64,000 nt of DNA from positions 62,001 to 126,000 of the forward strand of contig JAPFFF010000005.1 of the NCBI GenBank assembly GCA_039105265.1, written 5' to 3'. This document shows positions 55,133-63,922 of this stretch, piece after piece. Positions within the stretch are counted from its first letter, which is position 1; each line of letters starts with the position of its first letter. A program made the position numbers and the translations under genes. The notes under the pieces were generated by a model, which was not told the origin of the DNA, did not search any database, and saw only the letters and a program-made list of their open reading frames with translations. Source of the stretch: Tritrichomonas musculus (lineage: Eukaryota; Parabasalia; Tritrichomonadida; Tritrichomonadidae).

Positions 55133-58100
55133 TTATTGATACACATTCCATTTCAATTGTTTAATGTAAATCTGTCTTTCTAGATATTGATCTAAATTCA
55201 TTCTTACATTAAAGTCATATTTATCATCTGTAGCTTGATATTGAACAACTTTTACTTTCTTTGATCCATATATTTCATCGAGTAAAGCAATCTTTGATCC
55301 GTGGAGAATTCTCACAAAATGTTTTTCACCACTCGTCTCTTTAAATATTATTAACAATTCATATGCATCAGAATCGAACTCAACACTAATCGTTAAAATA
55401 TTTTTGTGTGAATCATAATTGATTCCGGTTAATTCATCAATCCATTGAAGATCACAATCAACAAAGCCAGAATAAAATATTCTCCATTCATTTTCTTCAT
55501 CTTTATGATTCTTAAATGAAACAAAGAAGTCCATAAATAATCCAAGAATATCATCCACAGGATATTTGTCATTTGATCTAACAACTTTGAAATATTTAAT
55601 ATCAGAATAACCATTTATGTCTTCCAAATAATCATCAACAGACGAACTAATATTTACAAAACCATCAAATGTACAAGAAACTTTTAAAACTTTATTTCTA
55701 TATTTTTCATCATAAACAGTTTCAATGGTTAAATCTTTCACGATTCTATATTTGAATTCTCCAACTTTTGAAAAAATGATGAATGTTCCAGATTTTGAAT
55801 AAATGTTCAATAGCAATACAATACAAAATTCACCATCAGCAGAATCATATTGTAAAATCATATATTTGTCTTCAAAATTTCTTGGAATAAATTTAAATCT
55901 GAGTTCAAATTCTCCATTAACAAAATAGAAATAACCAATATATGTTTTTGGATTATCAGAAATATTCTTGTATCTATCATTTTTGATGAATTCAACCAAA
56001 GCATTCTCAAAAGTTTTCTCTAAATCGATTCGATTATCTGTTTTCAAAACTATTTCATCTTGTTTATTTATTTTTTCCGCTAGTGTTAATTTTGTATCTA
56101 AATTTCCTGTTTCGCTTTCGATATAAAAGCACCAATCATCAGTCTCATTTGGATAATAATTTATGTTATAAGTTGTTCCGTCAATTTCTATATTGATATA
56201 TATATCGGAATTCTCAGGTACATTTTCATCATAATCAAACAGAAAATCAAAATTCTTGACCACGCCAGCCTCATCAGTAATTGTTCCAACAAGACGAGTT
56301 CCCCTAGTCATTTTTATTTTGGCTTCCCACCTTCCTTCACTATTTCGGACATTTTCAAAAGGCACATCGACAGCATCTTTATATATCAAATCATTTTTTT
56401 CTCGATATTTTGATAAATCTACGGCGGCAGGAATCTCACTCTTTACTTTCTCCAACGCCTCATTTACTTCATCAACAGTAGGGAAATTATTAAATTCAGC
56501 TTCTAGTTCATTTACTTTTTCGGCAAGTAATTTAAATGCAGGCTTCAAAGAATCTCTAAATATATTACCAATATCCATAGCCCCACTTAAAGTTAAGGCT
56601 CCACTGTCAGGGTTATCATTTTCATCTTCAAATTTTAAATCATCTAATGGTTTATATTCTTCTTCACACCACATAATTATTGGAGTAATATCTTTTGTGA
56701 TAGACCTAGCGATGGTCCCAGACATGAAATTAATAGATGACCGCAACAAATCACTCATGCCTTTCGTTGATTTGTTAGAGAAGATTCTCTTCAAAAATCC
56801 ACCTCCATTTATGGTTGGAAAACTAATTCCTTCGGGAAAAAGCTGCATGCCTATAGAGCCCATAGAACCTGCCGTTCCAGCTACTCCAAAAGCTAAAGCT
56901 GTCCATGACACAATTCTTAATTTATCAACATCTTCTTCTAGATGCTGAGTTATTGTTTCTGCTCTTGATACTCTTCCTTTGAGGCTTTCCATTGTCGTGC
57001 TCATTTCCTGGACGTCATAACTTATCACATCAACATTATTGCTTACCATATTTAAATCACTTCTCATTGTAGTAATATTGTCTGCAGTAATAATTTTGGA
57101 CGAGGTAATGTTATAGTCTGTATATAATGTTGTTGCAGCATTAGGATTGGGATATATCTCATAAAATTGTTGTTTGATAATATATTCGAAGGGGTTTGTT
57201 CTAGGGTCCCAATTGACCTCATCTATCGGGTCAACATATTCTTTGAATAAATATATTCTAATATTTCGTGAGTCATTAGGGGTTGATGAAGCATAACAAT
57301 ATTCTACTTTTTCACACGAATCTAATATACCAGTGATGAAATACCATTTCTTATCACTCTTTGGGTCAAATATTTTTCCAGTAGGCCTCATAGAAAATCT
57401 GTTTGCCTTGATGGTACCGTCCAAAGTGATATCAAGTAAAAATTCTTCCACTTTAGAAATATCTAATTCGCTCCCTGTACCGTTTGCTTTATAGCATCTT
57501 ATAGCTTCAATATCATATCCATCAACATTTATTCCTCCATTACTTGTTTGATAGCCCAATCCATATTTTGAAAAACTTTCTATCTCACCCGTCTTTAGTT
57601 TCAATTTACAGTCCAATTTACATTTCCCTCCATGTATCATATAATGTAGGAGATTATCAATAGAATAGTTATCAGGCTTTTTAATCAACATTTTATTTCT
57701 TTCACTTCTCTTGATTCTAATATATGTTCCATCCTCTCCATGTTCATTCTCTTTATTTAATGCATTTTTTATATTTCCGTTTATGTTTCCTTGTATATTA
57801 TCTCCTACCCACTTAGTTCCATCCCAGCTCAAAATCCATTTATTACCAAAACAATATTCACTAAACTTAAATTCCAAGCCGCTAGGTATATTGTAATTAT
57901 CGTCTATATTCCATTGCAGTAGCCAATACATTTTATCATCTATTTGGACTTCACTAGTTAGTGTGGGTTTATAGAGATACAATACATCACTTTTATGAAG
58001 CTTCAAAGCATTATCAGCCTTGATGATTGAACATTTTATTGCCTTCTCTGTTTGTAAACTATCAGCAAGATATTCATTCATTATACTCAACTCACCATTC

Positions 58101-58594
58101 AACCAAAGGGAATAGGGATTAAAATCGAGGCTAGAATCGAAAGCTATGTTGATGTATTCAAATATGGTGCTGTTATTTATAGAACAGCCATTACTGCTTT
58201 TGGTTATGAGAGGGCAATAAACCTTTCCATCCTTGGCATAAATAAAGAATTCCTTCACTAAATTTCCATTCGTATCGTATATAATATTTTTTCTCAAAAC
58301 AACTTTGAAAAGATTTGTTTGGGCTGTTATTTCCTTCACTTTATTCATGAAATCCTCAGGTATATTAACAAATTTAAGAATATGATATTGGGTTGTTGAT
58401 GACTCAAATGACTCGTATTGTATATTATTATTTTTGATATTAAATTCTGGTATGCCATCTACTTCATTGAATAAATGGCCTGTCTGAACATATCCATCTA
58501 AATCACTTAGGGTTAATAACTGGCTTGCTTTACGAGTGCTGTCTCCTACCTTGAATTGTATATCTCCGATGAATTTTGTTGTTGTTGCTGCCAT
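55133..58594 (-). CDS. Long fibre/tail-type protein of element B (1,153 aa)
   Basis: The start is set at MAATTTKFIGDIQFKVGDS (58594), because its FxGDIQFKV module matches the start of the large element's 1,470-residue fibre. The order is similar: N-terminal beta modules with WLLQWNIDDNYNIPSGLEF and CFGNKWILSWDGTKWVGDN, then the near-identical linker (PNPNAATTLYTDYNITSSK). After it come a coiled coil (LEEDVDKLR), a Gly-rich hydrophobic part, and NIFRDSLKPAFKLLAEKVNE. A domain starting YREKNDLIYKDAVDVPFENV is clearly homologous to one in the other fibre. The C-terminal 350 residues are different, as expected for a swapped receptor-binding tip. Attachment is inferred. Confidence 0.72.
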   Translation of the reverse strand: MAATTTKFIGDIQFKVGDSTRKASQLLTLSDLDGYVQTGHLFNEVDGIPEFNIKNNNIQYESFESSTTQYHILKFVNIPEDFMNKVKEITAQTNLFKVVLRKNIIYDTNGNLVKEFFIYAKDGKVYCPLITKSSNGCSINNSTIFEYINIAFDSSLDFNPYSLWLNGELSIMNEYLADSLQTEKAIKCSIIKADNALKLHKSDVLYLYKPTLTSEVQIDDKMYWLLQWNIDDNYNIPSGLEFKFSEYCFGNKWILSWDGTKWVGDNIQGNINGNIKNALNKENEHGEDGTYIRIKRSERNKMLIKKPDNYSIDNLLHYMIHGGKCKLDCKLKLKTGEIESFSKYGLGYQTSNGGINVDGYDIEAIRCYKANGTGSELDISKVEEFLLDITLDGTIKANRFSMRPTGKIFDPKSDKKWYFITGILDSCEKVEYCYASSTPNDSRNIRIYLFKEYVDPIDEVNWDPRTNPFEYIIKQQFYEIYPNPNAATTLYTDYNITSSKIITADNITTMRSDLNMVSNNVDVISYDVQEMSTTMESLKGRVSRAETITQHLEEDVDKLRIVSWTALAFGVAGTAGSMGSIGMQLFPEGISFPTINGGGFLKRIFSNKSTKGMSDLLRSSINFMSGTIARSITKDITPIIMWCEEEYKPLDDLKFEDENDNPDSGALTLSGAMDIGNIFRDSLKPAFKLLAEKVNELEAEFNNFPTVDEVNEALEKVKSEIPAAVDLSKYREKNDLIYKDAVDVPFENVRNSEGRWEAKIKMTRGTRLVGTITDEAGVVKNFDFLFDYDENVPENSDIYINIEIDGTTYNINYYPNETDDWCFYIESETGNLDTKLTLAEKINKQDEIVLKTDNRIDLEKTFENALVEFIKNDRYKNISDNPKTYIGYFYFVNGEFELRFKFIPRNFEDKYMILQYDSADGEFCIVLLLNIYSKSGTFIIFSKVGEFKYRIVKDLTIETVYDEKYRNKVLKVSCTFDGFVNISSSVDDYLEDINGYSDIKYFKVVRSNDKYPVDDILGLFMDFFVSFKNHKDEENEWRIFYSGFVDCDLQWIDELTGINYDSHKNILTISVEFDSDAYELLIIFKETSGEKHFVRILHGSKIALLDEIYGSKKVKVVQYQATDDKYDFNVRMNLDQYLERQIYIKQLKWNVYQ

Positions 58595-58622
58595 TTCAAA
58601 CCCAAAAAAATATTTCCCTATT

Positions 58623-59261
58623 CTACTCAATATTTGCACACTTCTTCTCCAATGCAGCAATCCTTTTCTCCAATGAATCGATATATAAATCCTTTTGCTC
58701 CAGCATTTCTTTGACTTCCAATTTTGTAATATAAGCAGTCATATCTATATCATCTAGGGGATGCTTTGTGCTTTGAACAGATTTTATTTCGTTAGCTAAT
58801 ATTTTGAAAACAGGCTTCAAAGAATCTCTGAAAATATTACATAAATTAAATGTTGCCTGAAGAGTCATTACCCCCTTGTCTGGATCATCAAAATCATTTT
58901 CGAAAGTAATCTCTTCTAATTCATCTAACCCTTCATCACACCATTCTAATACTTTATTTGTGTCTGAAATTGTTCTAGACCAAGGGTCAAATTTTCTTAG
59001 CCGAGAAGCGCCGCTAAAATATGACTCTTCCAATAAAAATGATGTCCTAGCATGAGTTATTGTTGTCGCTGCTACTGCTACATCTGATGACGCTTCTGCT
59101 CCTCCAAATGTAATGCCCATCGATGATAAAGCTAAGCCTCCACCAACTATTCCACCTGCTATAGTGAAGGCTAAATAAATCCCTTCAACAATCTTTATTG
59201 ACTTCATATCTGAAATTAGATGTTCAGTCTTATCTTCGACTGTTATTGGCTGGAATAACAT
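58623..59261 (-). CDS. Short fibre-related protein of element B (212 aa)
   Basis: The preferred start is MLFQPITVEDKTEHLISDM (59261); a longer start would lie inside the integrase frame. It shares the central fibre block: a Gly/Ser hydrophobic region (GIYLAFTIAGGIVGGGLALS), WCDEGLDELEEITFENDFDD and NIFRDSLKPVFKILANEI. It ends in a coiled coil (SLEKRIAALEKKCANIE) like the end of the 681-residue protein. It lacks the N-terminal and tip modules, so it may be a fibre shaft partner or a remnant of a second fibre. Its start overlaps the integrase end by 32 bp. Confidence 0.6.
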   Translation of the reverse strand: MLFQPITVEDKTEHLISDMKSIKIVEGIYLAFTIAGGIVGGGLALSSMGITFGGAEASSDVAVAATTITHARTSFLLEESYFSGASRLRKFDPWSRTISDTNKVLEWCDEGLDELEEITFENDFDDPDKGVMTLQATFNLCNIFRDSLKPVFKILANEIKSVQSTKHPLDDIDMTAYITKLEVKEMLEQKDLYIDSLEKRIAALEKKCANIE

Positions 59262-60222
59262 CTTCTGTCCCTTCACTATATTTAATTTTATATTTATTCT
59301 TAGCCGCATCGTAGGATATAATTTTATCCACAATACCTCTCTTGCCTCCCTTTAGTGTCTGAGCAATATTTTTATTCTGTGTTTTTATCAATCTATATCC
59401 CGGCAACTTATCTATCGATTCATCTTTGGACTTAACAATAAATTGATTTCCAGCTTTCGAATCAACAATATAAGCCTCCTTGCTGACCCTATTTCTTCGC
59501 TTCGAAAATGGTTCCTTGGCTTGTATAATTCTCACCCTGTCGTTAGGCTGAAAGTCATAAGGATTGATTTGTGATTTAGTATTAATATATTCTTTTTCAT
59601 CTTTTTCTGTCATTTCGTTTGGTATTTTATAGTCCAACGATCGGTGAGGGGATTTATTGTAGGAATCTATTAATCCCTTCATTTCTTGTTCTCCAATAAA
59701 TCTATTCTCTCCTACCATATCTCTAATAGTTCTCATGAATCTATTTATGATGCCTAGTACATTATGATTATTGTCTTCCGTAGTATTGTATATAATATTT
59801 TTTGCCTTCATTATTTGCAAAACATCATTGGACAAATAGGCAGCATCCTGGTCTGAAGTAATAGAATAAACATTTGGTTCATCTACTAAAAATTGATTTA
59901 ATGCTCTAGCTACTTCTTTTGCTCCCTTCCCTCTCATCGCATAACAAAAAGCCTTCCTGGTATTGATATTTATAAACATCAGATAATTCAAACCATCTTT
60001 TGTTTTGTCATTTATGAAAGTGTCCATTTGATATCCTCCTGAGTGTTTTGAATATATATTCATAAATTTTGCCTTTGGTACTTTAACATCATGAACTATA
60101 TTCTTCAAATAATTTAATGCTGCTTCTTCTGTAAATCCATATCGTTTTGCAAGAGGAACAAATTTTGATGGTGTTTTCCACGGAAACTTTTTATATAACT
60201 CCTCTATTGTTTTGTAAGTCAT
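59230..60222 (-). CDS. Retroviral-type (rve) integrase of element B (330 aa)
   Basis: The core has a first Asp in GGYQMDTFINDK near residue 71, and a second in YSITSDQDAAYLS near 123. The third catalytic position, 36 residues on, reads LGIINRFMRTIRDMVG, with Asn where Glu is expected. The N-terminal 60 residues form a small helical domain (SKFVPLAKRYGFTEEAALNY). The C-terminus has a chromo/Tudor-like beta part (GGKRGIVDKIISYDAAKNKY, KIKYSEGTEDVIP). It resembles the large element's integrase in the LGI(V/I)xRxxRTxRDM block but is otherwise diverged. The clean 5-bp duplication shows that an integrase acted on this element. Confidence 0.87.
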   Translation of the reverse strand: MTYKTIEELYKKFPWKTPSKFVPLAKRYGFTEEAALNYLKNIVHDVKVPKAKFMNIYSKHSGGYQMDTFINDKTKDGLNYLMFININTRKAFCYAMRGKGAKEVARALNQFLVDEPNVYSITSDQDAAYLSNDVLQIMKAKNIIYNTTEDNNHNVLGIINRFMRTIRDMVGENRFIGEQEMKGLIDSYNKSPHRSLDYKIPNEMTEKDEKEYINTKSQINPYDFQPNDRVRIIQAKEPFSKRRNRVSKEAYIVDSKAGNQFIVKSKDESIDKLPGYRLIKTQNKNIAQTLKGGKRGIVDKIISYDAAKNKYKIKYSEGTEDVIPANNSRR

Positions 60223-60248
60223 TGTTTTGAAAAAAAATAAACCCTCAG

Positions 60249-61310
60249 TTAATATAACATTTTACGGTAAGGGAAGAATATCATTTCGATAGAAAAGCTT
60301 TCGCTTCTCGGTATTTTTACTGGTATATCTTTATGTCGACCAGAATATAGTTCGATCCAGAATCGTTGGTCAGTTGAGTTCAGCTTAAAGTATTTTATGG
60401 GGTTGAAGTATATTGTTGTGTTTCCAACATATCCTTGATTTGATTGGTCCCCGAAGGATGAATAAATTTTACATGAATGCCTATCCCATACATTATAAAA
60501 ATTGACTTCTCTAAGCCATTTAAATTTATAGTTATTATGATAATTTGCCCCTTGGTCTGTCTCTCCACTAATATTAAACACATCTTCGAAATCATATTTT
60601 CGGTCTATCAATCCAAAATCTTGAACGGTTCGATGAGGAAAATCAATTGATATGTCAATATAAAATGGACTCTTCTTATCATAATTATGTCGAGATAAAA
60701 TTCTTTCCAAATATGTTTTTCTCCTATAATCATAGAATCCATCAGCCATGACATCAAGCTCAGTTGAAAGACCATAAGGGTCTTCACTAAATCTTGGCTT
60801 GTCTTTATACTTAGCTTTCTCTTCTTCTGTTTTTGCCTTCGCCAAATTGTCTTCAATCTCTTGATTATATTTTTTCATTTCAGCCCATAGATATTCATAT
60901 AATACGTGTCCAAAACCACCGAAATCATCCTTCTCACTCATCCACATTAAAACATTTACTTCAACCATAGATTTCCTTGCAGCAGGTATACTTATATACG
61001 CTGAGTGGTCATATAAGTTTGGGTCATCTGATTTTGGAGGAGGAGTGGCATATTTATTGTAGTCCTCTTTGTAGTATTTCCTAACTTTAATTTTAAATTC
61101 TAGCCTTCTCTTTCTAGCTAACATAAATATATTTCTAACACCAATAATAGACTCACCACGATTAGATGTGCACCATTCTTGTGGAAAATTAAAATAATAA
61201 CGATTAAATTTCGCAGGGTCTCTTTCTCCATCTTCCAGAAAGAAAGCGTGCTCCATAGGGATTGGTGTTTGTTCTTCAGCTGGATTGAGCGTCGGGTACA
61301 TTTCAATCAT
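60249..61310 (-). CDS. Virion-type protein of element B (353 aa)
   Basis: The start is at MIEMYPTLNPAEEQTPIPM (61310), preceded by the promoter in the terminal repeat. The protein is beta-rich in appearance, with alternating hydrophobics (RRLEFKIKVRKYYKED, VEVNVLMWMSEKDD). It has a charged insertion (NQEIEDNLAKAKTEEEKAKY) and a conserved-looking C-terminal half (NFYNVWDRHSCKIYSSFGDQ, YFKLNSTDQRFWIELYSGRH). I recall relatives in trichomonad genomes linked to Maverick-type DNA. It could be a jelly-roll capsid protein, but no motif proves this. No equivalent is seen in the large element. Confidence 0.6.
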   Translation of the reverse strand: MIEMYPTLNPAEEQTPIPMEHAFFLEDGERDPAKFNRYYFNFPQEWCTSNRGESIIGVRNIFMLARKRRLEFKIKVRKYYKEDYNKYATPPPKSDDPNLYDHSAYISIPAARKSMVEVNVLMWMSEKDDFGGFGHVLYEYLWAEMKKYNQEIEDNLAKAKTEEEKAKYKDKPRFSEDPYGLSTELDVMADGFYDYRRKTYLERILSRHNYDKKSPFYIDISIDFPHRTVQDFGLIDRKYDFEDVFNISGETDQGANYHNNYKFKWLREVNFYNVWDRHSCKIYSSFGDQSNQGYVGNTTIYFNPIKYFKLNSTDQRFWIELYSGRHKDIPVKIPRSESFSIEMIFFPYRKMLY

Positions 61311-61625
61311 TATAAAACAACTTCTTGATTCGAAGGGATATCTTAACAAAAAATGGTTCGGGATTTCTTGACGGAACGTTAAGAAATCACGCCATTTATA
61401 TATACTACTTTTAGTAGAGATTTTTTTGAACTTTTTGAATTAAAAAACGTTTTGATAACGAGACGATAAAAATTTTAGTTTGGAATTTTTTTGTCGCGAA
61501 CTTTTTGAATGTGGGGGCCTTTTGAGGGGGTCCAGGGGTGCGAACCCCTGGAGTAGTGGGGTGCGGAGCCTCTGCGGAGCCCCCAAGTATAGGCTTGGCG
61601 GTAGCGGAGCCTATACTATACTACT
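61264..61625 (-). repeat. Right terminal inverted repeat of element B (362 bp)
   Basis: Mirror of 54757-55118. It contains the working promoter and start of the virion-type gene. A T/A-rich stretch with TATATATACTACTTTTAGTA and an inverted repeat GATTTCTT...AAGAAATC around ACGTTCCGTC lie upstream of that gene. Confidence 0.92.
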
Positions 61626-61630
61626 TAGGT
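61626..61630. repeat. Right target-site duplication TAGGT of element B
   Basis: Matches 54752-54756. Confidence 0.88.
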
Positions 61631-61887
61631 ACCCCTTTACTATAAGACGTAAGAGTAATCATTTTATATGCAAAGATGCAAAACATATAAAGGGGTATAT
61701 ACGAGTATGTCTAAATGGCGACTACTACTTGAAACATGTACTTATAGCAAGACAGTTCATACCTAATGATGACCCACAACATAAAATAGAGGTAGACCAT
61801 ATCAATAGGAATAGGGCTGACTACCATCTAAGCAACTTAAGATGGGTAACCCCAACTGATAGTAACTATAACAGGGATATGCCTTAA
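61626..61887 (+). pseudogene. HNH endonuclease of element A, 3' part (split by element B)
   Basis: It encodes a segment GYIRVCLNGDYYLKHVLIAR then the HNH core EVDHINRNRADYHLSNLRWV (His, Asn and the second His/Asn of the ββα-metal fold) and NYNRDMP before the stop. This matches HNH_3 endonucleases common in trichomonad and viral DNA. The reading frame joins the 5' part at 54702-54756 exactly across the target site, so the gene was intact before element B entered. Its last codons overlap the start of the fibre remnant in another frame. Confidence 0.82.
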
Positions 61888-62548
61888 GTTTACGTAAAAG
61901 TGATACACTATACTTATATAAACCTACTTCAACTAGTCAGGTTGTGATAGATAACAAGAAGTATTGGTTACTTCAATGGAACATAGATACTGGATATACT
62001 ATACCTAATGACTTAGAGTTTAGGTTTAATGAGTATTGTTTTGGTAATAAGTGGTTTTTATCATGGGATGGTACAAAATGGGTAGGTGATAACATACAAG
62101 GTCATATCAATGGTAGATTAGTTAATGGATTAAATAAGGAGAATGAGTATGGTGAAGATGGTACCTACATACAAGTCAAGAGGAGTGAGAGGAACATGAA
62201 ACTGATTAATAAGCCTAATGACTACTCTCCTGATAACATACTACATTACATGATTCATGGAGGTAAGTGTAAAATAGACTGTTTTGTAAAATTAAAGACA
62301 GGATAGATAGAACCTTTTTCGAAATATGGTCTAGGATATCAAACAAGTCAAGGAGGTACAAAAGATGGATATGATATTGAAGCAATAAGGTGCTATAAGA
62401 TGAATAATGCGACTAATAAATTAGAAACTAGTGCTATTGATGAACTCTACCTTGATAATACCCTTGAAGGTTCTAAAAATGCAAATAGGTTCTCAGTTCG
62501 ACCTACTGGAAAAGAAGGTAATGGAGGAGACAAGGTATGGTTGTTCTT
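61881..62548 (+). pseudogene. Decayed fibre gene fragment of element A
   Basis: Homologous to residues about 200-450 of the element B fibre: LYLYKPTSTSQV, WLLQWNIDTGYTIPNDLEF, CFGNKWFLSWDGTKWVGDN and RFSVRPTGKEG. The N-terminal 200 residues are missing and replaced by the HNH gene. One in-frame TAG (62304-62306) stands where the intact copy has Glu. The similarity ends at the AGTAGT border at 62549. It was truncated on both sides and is certainly non-functional. Confidence 0.85.
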
Positions 62549-62709
62549 AGTAGTATAGGGTAGGCGCGTTGGGCCCCCAGATATTTTGAGCTTCAAATAT
62601 GACCCCAAATCCCAAGGACAACTAGACCATTTTCAGGGTATGGCTTACTCGGACCAAAACCCCGTGTAAATACCCATTTTGAGCCCCTTTTTTACGATTT
62701 TCATTTTTG

Positions 62710-62907
62710 GATCCTAAGTGTTTCTCACCCATGAAAACCATACAAAAACAGCGTTTGTGAGAGTAGTTGACGACATATCAATCACGTGTTTCACGCATGA
62801 AAACCATACAAAAACAGCGTTTGTGAGAGTAGTTGACGACATATCAATCACGTGTTTCACGCATGAAAACCATACAAAAACAGCGTTTACGGGCGTCTGG
62901 AGAGATG
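62710..62907 (+). repeat. 66-bp tandem repeat (about 2.6 copies)
   Basis: Units contain CATGAAAACCATACAAAAAC, AGCGTTTGTGAGAGTAGTTG and ACGACATATCAATCACGTG. The second and third units agree almost perfectly, while the first has CTCACCC for CACGC. The period is a multiple of three, so one frame stays open, but there is no other sign of coding. It lies in the gene-free start of element C and may be an end-proximal or regulatory repeat. Confidence 0.85.
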
Positions 62908-63145
62908 TCGGAAGGGACTAAATATGAGTGAAAATCGCGTGAGTGATAATTAATACGCGATAAATCAGTTATGGAGATTTGATGGTGTTTTAATAGGTAT
63001 CGAGAGGACCCCTAGATATTGAGAGGCGTTATACAGTATAAGATTCGTGAGTGAATGACGTTGACGAGCATGGTGAAACGAGGGGTCAGTGGGATAATCG
63101 TTAGTGAATGTGATTATGAGATATCGTTTTTTTATTCAGACTCAA
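62908..63145. other. Gene-free stretch upstream of the 150-aa gene
   Basis: No coding region was seen. The DNA is more balanced in composition than the host flank, with several CGTGAGTGA-like words. It ends in TATTCAGACTCAA directly before the ATG at 63146, which resembles an initiator region. Confidence 0.5.
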
Positions 63146-63598
63146 ATGACAGAACAAAATTACCCTCAATTGCGATATACTCCTAAGCAAGTAACTGCTG
63201 AGAAGAAACCTGGTATGGATTCATTGATGAATATAGTTCTCGATATCAAACGTGATGTTAAACGTGTTAAGAGTGCTATCGCTCCACAAAACGCTGAAGC
63301 TATGATACAGAAACACAATCAATCATCACCTAACTCACCATGGTACTTGAATAAGCGTGATCCCAACGGTCCTGCAGTTTTAGCGAATCTCACTGATGTT
63401 AATGGTGATGATATCCCTGATGTCATCGTTTATGATAAACGTGGTAATCCATTAATCGTTAACGGATGGACTACAAAGAAGAGTGAATGGGCTGACGATT
63501 TAGTATATAATACAGCACTTCCAACAAGGGCAGCACGTGCACAAGTAAGAAATCAGCGATATATCAAATTCGATAGTAACGGTAATGCAATTTCTTAG
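63146..63598 (+). CDS. Hypothetical protein with a DVNGDDIPDV motif (150 aa)
   Basis: The start is the ATG of MTEQNYPQLRYTPKQVTAEK; an upstream in-frame GTG is less likely. Residues 30-55 are helical and charged. Residues about 80-115 hold LANLTDVNGDDIPDVIVYDK, a Ca-binding-like or FG-GAP-like DxNGDxxxD pattern, then RGNPLIVNGWTTKKS. The C-terminus is basic. I recall similar proteins in trichomonad genomes near virus-like elements, but no function. Codon use differs from the large Maverick. Confidence 0.65.
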   Translation: MTEQNYPQLRYTPKQVTAEKKPGMDSLMNIVLDIKRDVKRVKSAIAPQNAEAMIQKHNQSSPNSPWYLNKRDPNGPAVLANLTDVNGDDIPDVIVYDKRGNPLIVNGWTTKKSEWADDLVYNTALPTRAARAQVRNQRYIKFDSNGNAIS

Positions 63599-63882
63599 AT
63601 ATAGAGATTTCTCACAGCTCTATTTAATAGGGCACGTACTTTCATGTTGTGATCGTATTTTTGTTGAATTCTTTGACGTTGACGAATCTTCTTCAAATTA
63701 TCAGATGGGGGTTGATTAAGTATTTTTCGATAATATTGTAATCGTGAATGTATTAACTTCAATGTCTTCGTTGCGAATGTTTTACGCTCATGACGTTTCT
63801 TCAAAGGAGGTAACGTTAAGTTATTCGTTAAAGCGGAACACATAGTATCAGCTGATGAGGTACACATAGAATCACAGTTCAT
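63595..63882 (-). CDS. Basic hypothetical protein (95 aa)
   Basis: The N-terminus is Ser/Thr/Cys-rich (CDSMCTSSADTMCSALT). The rest is basic and helical (KKRHERKTFATKTLKLIHSR, LKKIRQRQRIQQKYDHNMKV). It converges with the 150-residue gene, overlapping its end by 4 bp, and diverges from the partial gene at 63923. The family is unknown. Confidence 0.6.
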   Translation of the reverse strand: MNCDSMCTSSADTMCSALTNNLTLPPLKKRHERKTFATKTLKLIHSRLQYYRKILNQPPSDNLKKIRQRQRIQQKYDHNMKVRALLNRAVRNLYI

Positions 63883-63922
63883 GATATTTCATTCTCGTTA
63901 AAAAATATTTTATGCATCATAA

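Larger units (their letters stand above)
54757..61625. mobile_element. Compact 6.9 kb Maverick-type element B, possible satellite
   Basis: 6,869 bp with 362-bp inverted repeats starting AGTAGTATAGTATAGG and a 5-bp duplication TAGGT. All four genes are on the minus strand: a virion-like protein, integrase, a short fibre-related protein and a long fibre. There is no polymerase, helicase, packaging ATPase or major capsid gene. It has its own integrase and its own attachment-type proteins, so it could be mobilised and packaged by a larger Maverick. Alternatively it is a deletion derivative. The genes look intact, which argues against simple decay. Confidence 0.85.

Noticed and set aside
56256-56948. 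230-residue plus-strand ORF in element B
   Set aside because: Antisense to the well-supported fibre gene; Ser-rich shadow.
61480-61887. 135-residue ORF starting in the element B repeat
   Set aside because: It is terminal-repeat sequence running by chance into the 3' part of the split HNH gene; the 54705-54902 minus-strand ORF is its mirror.
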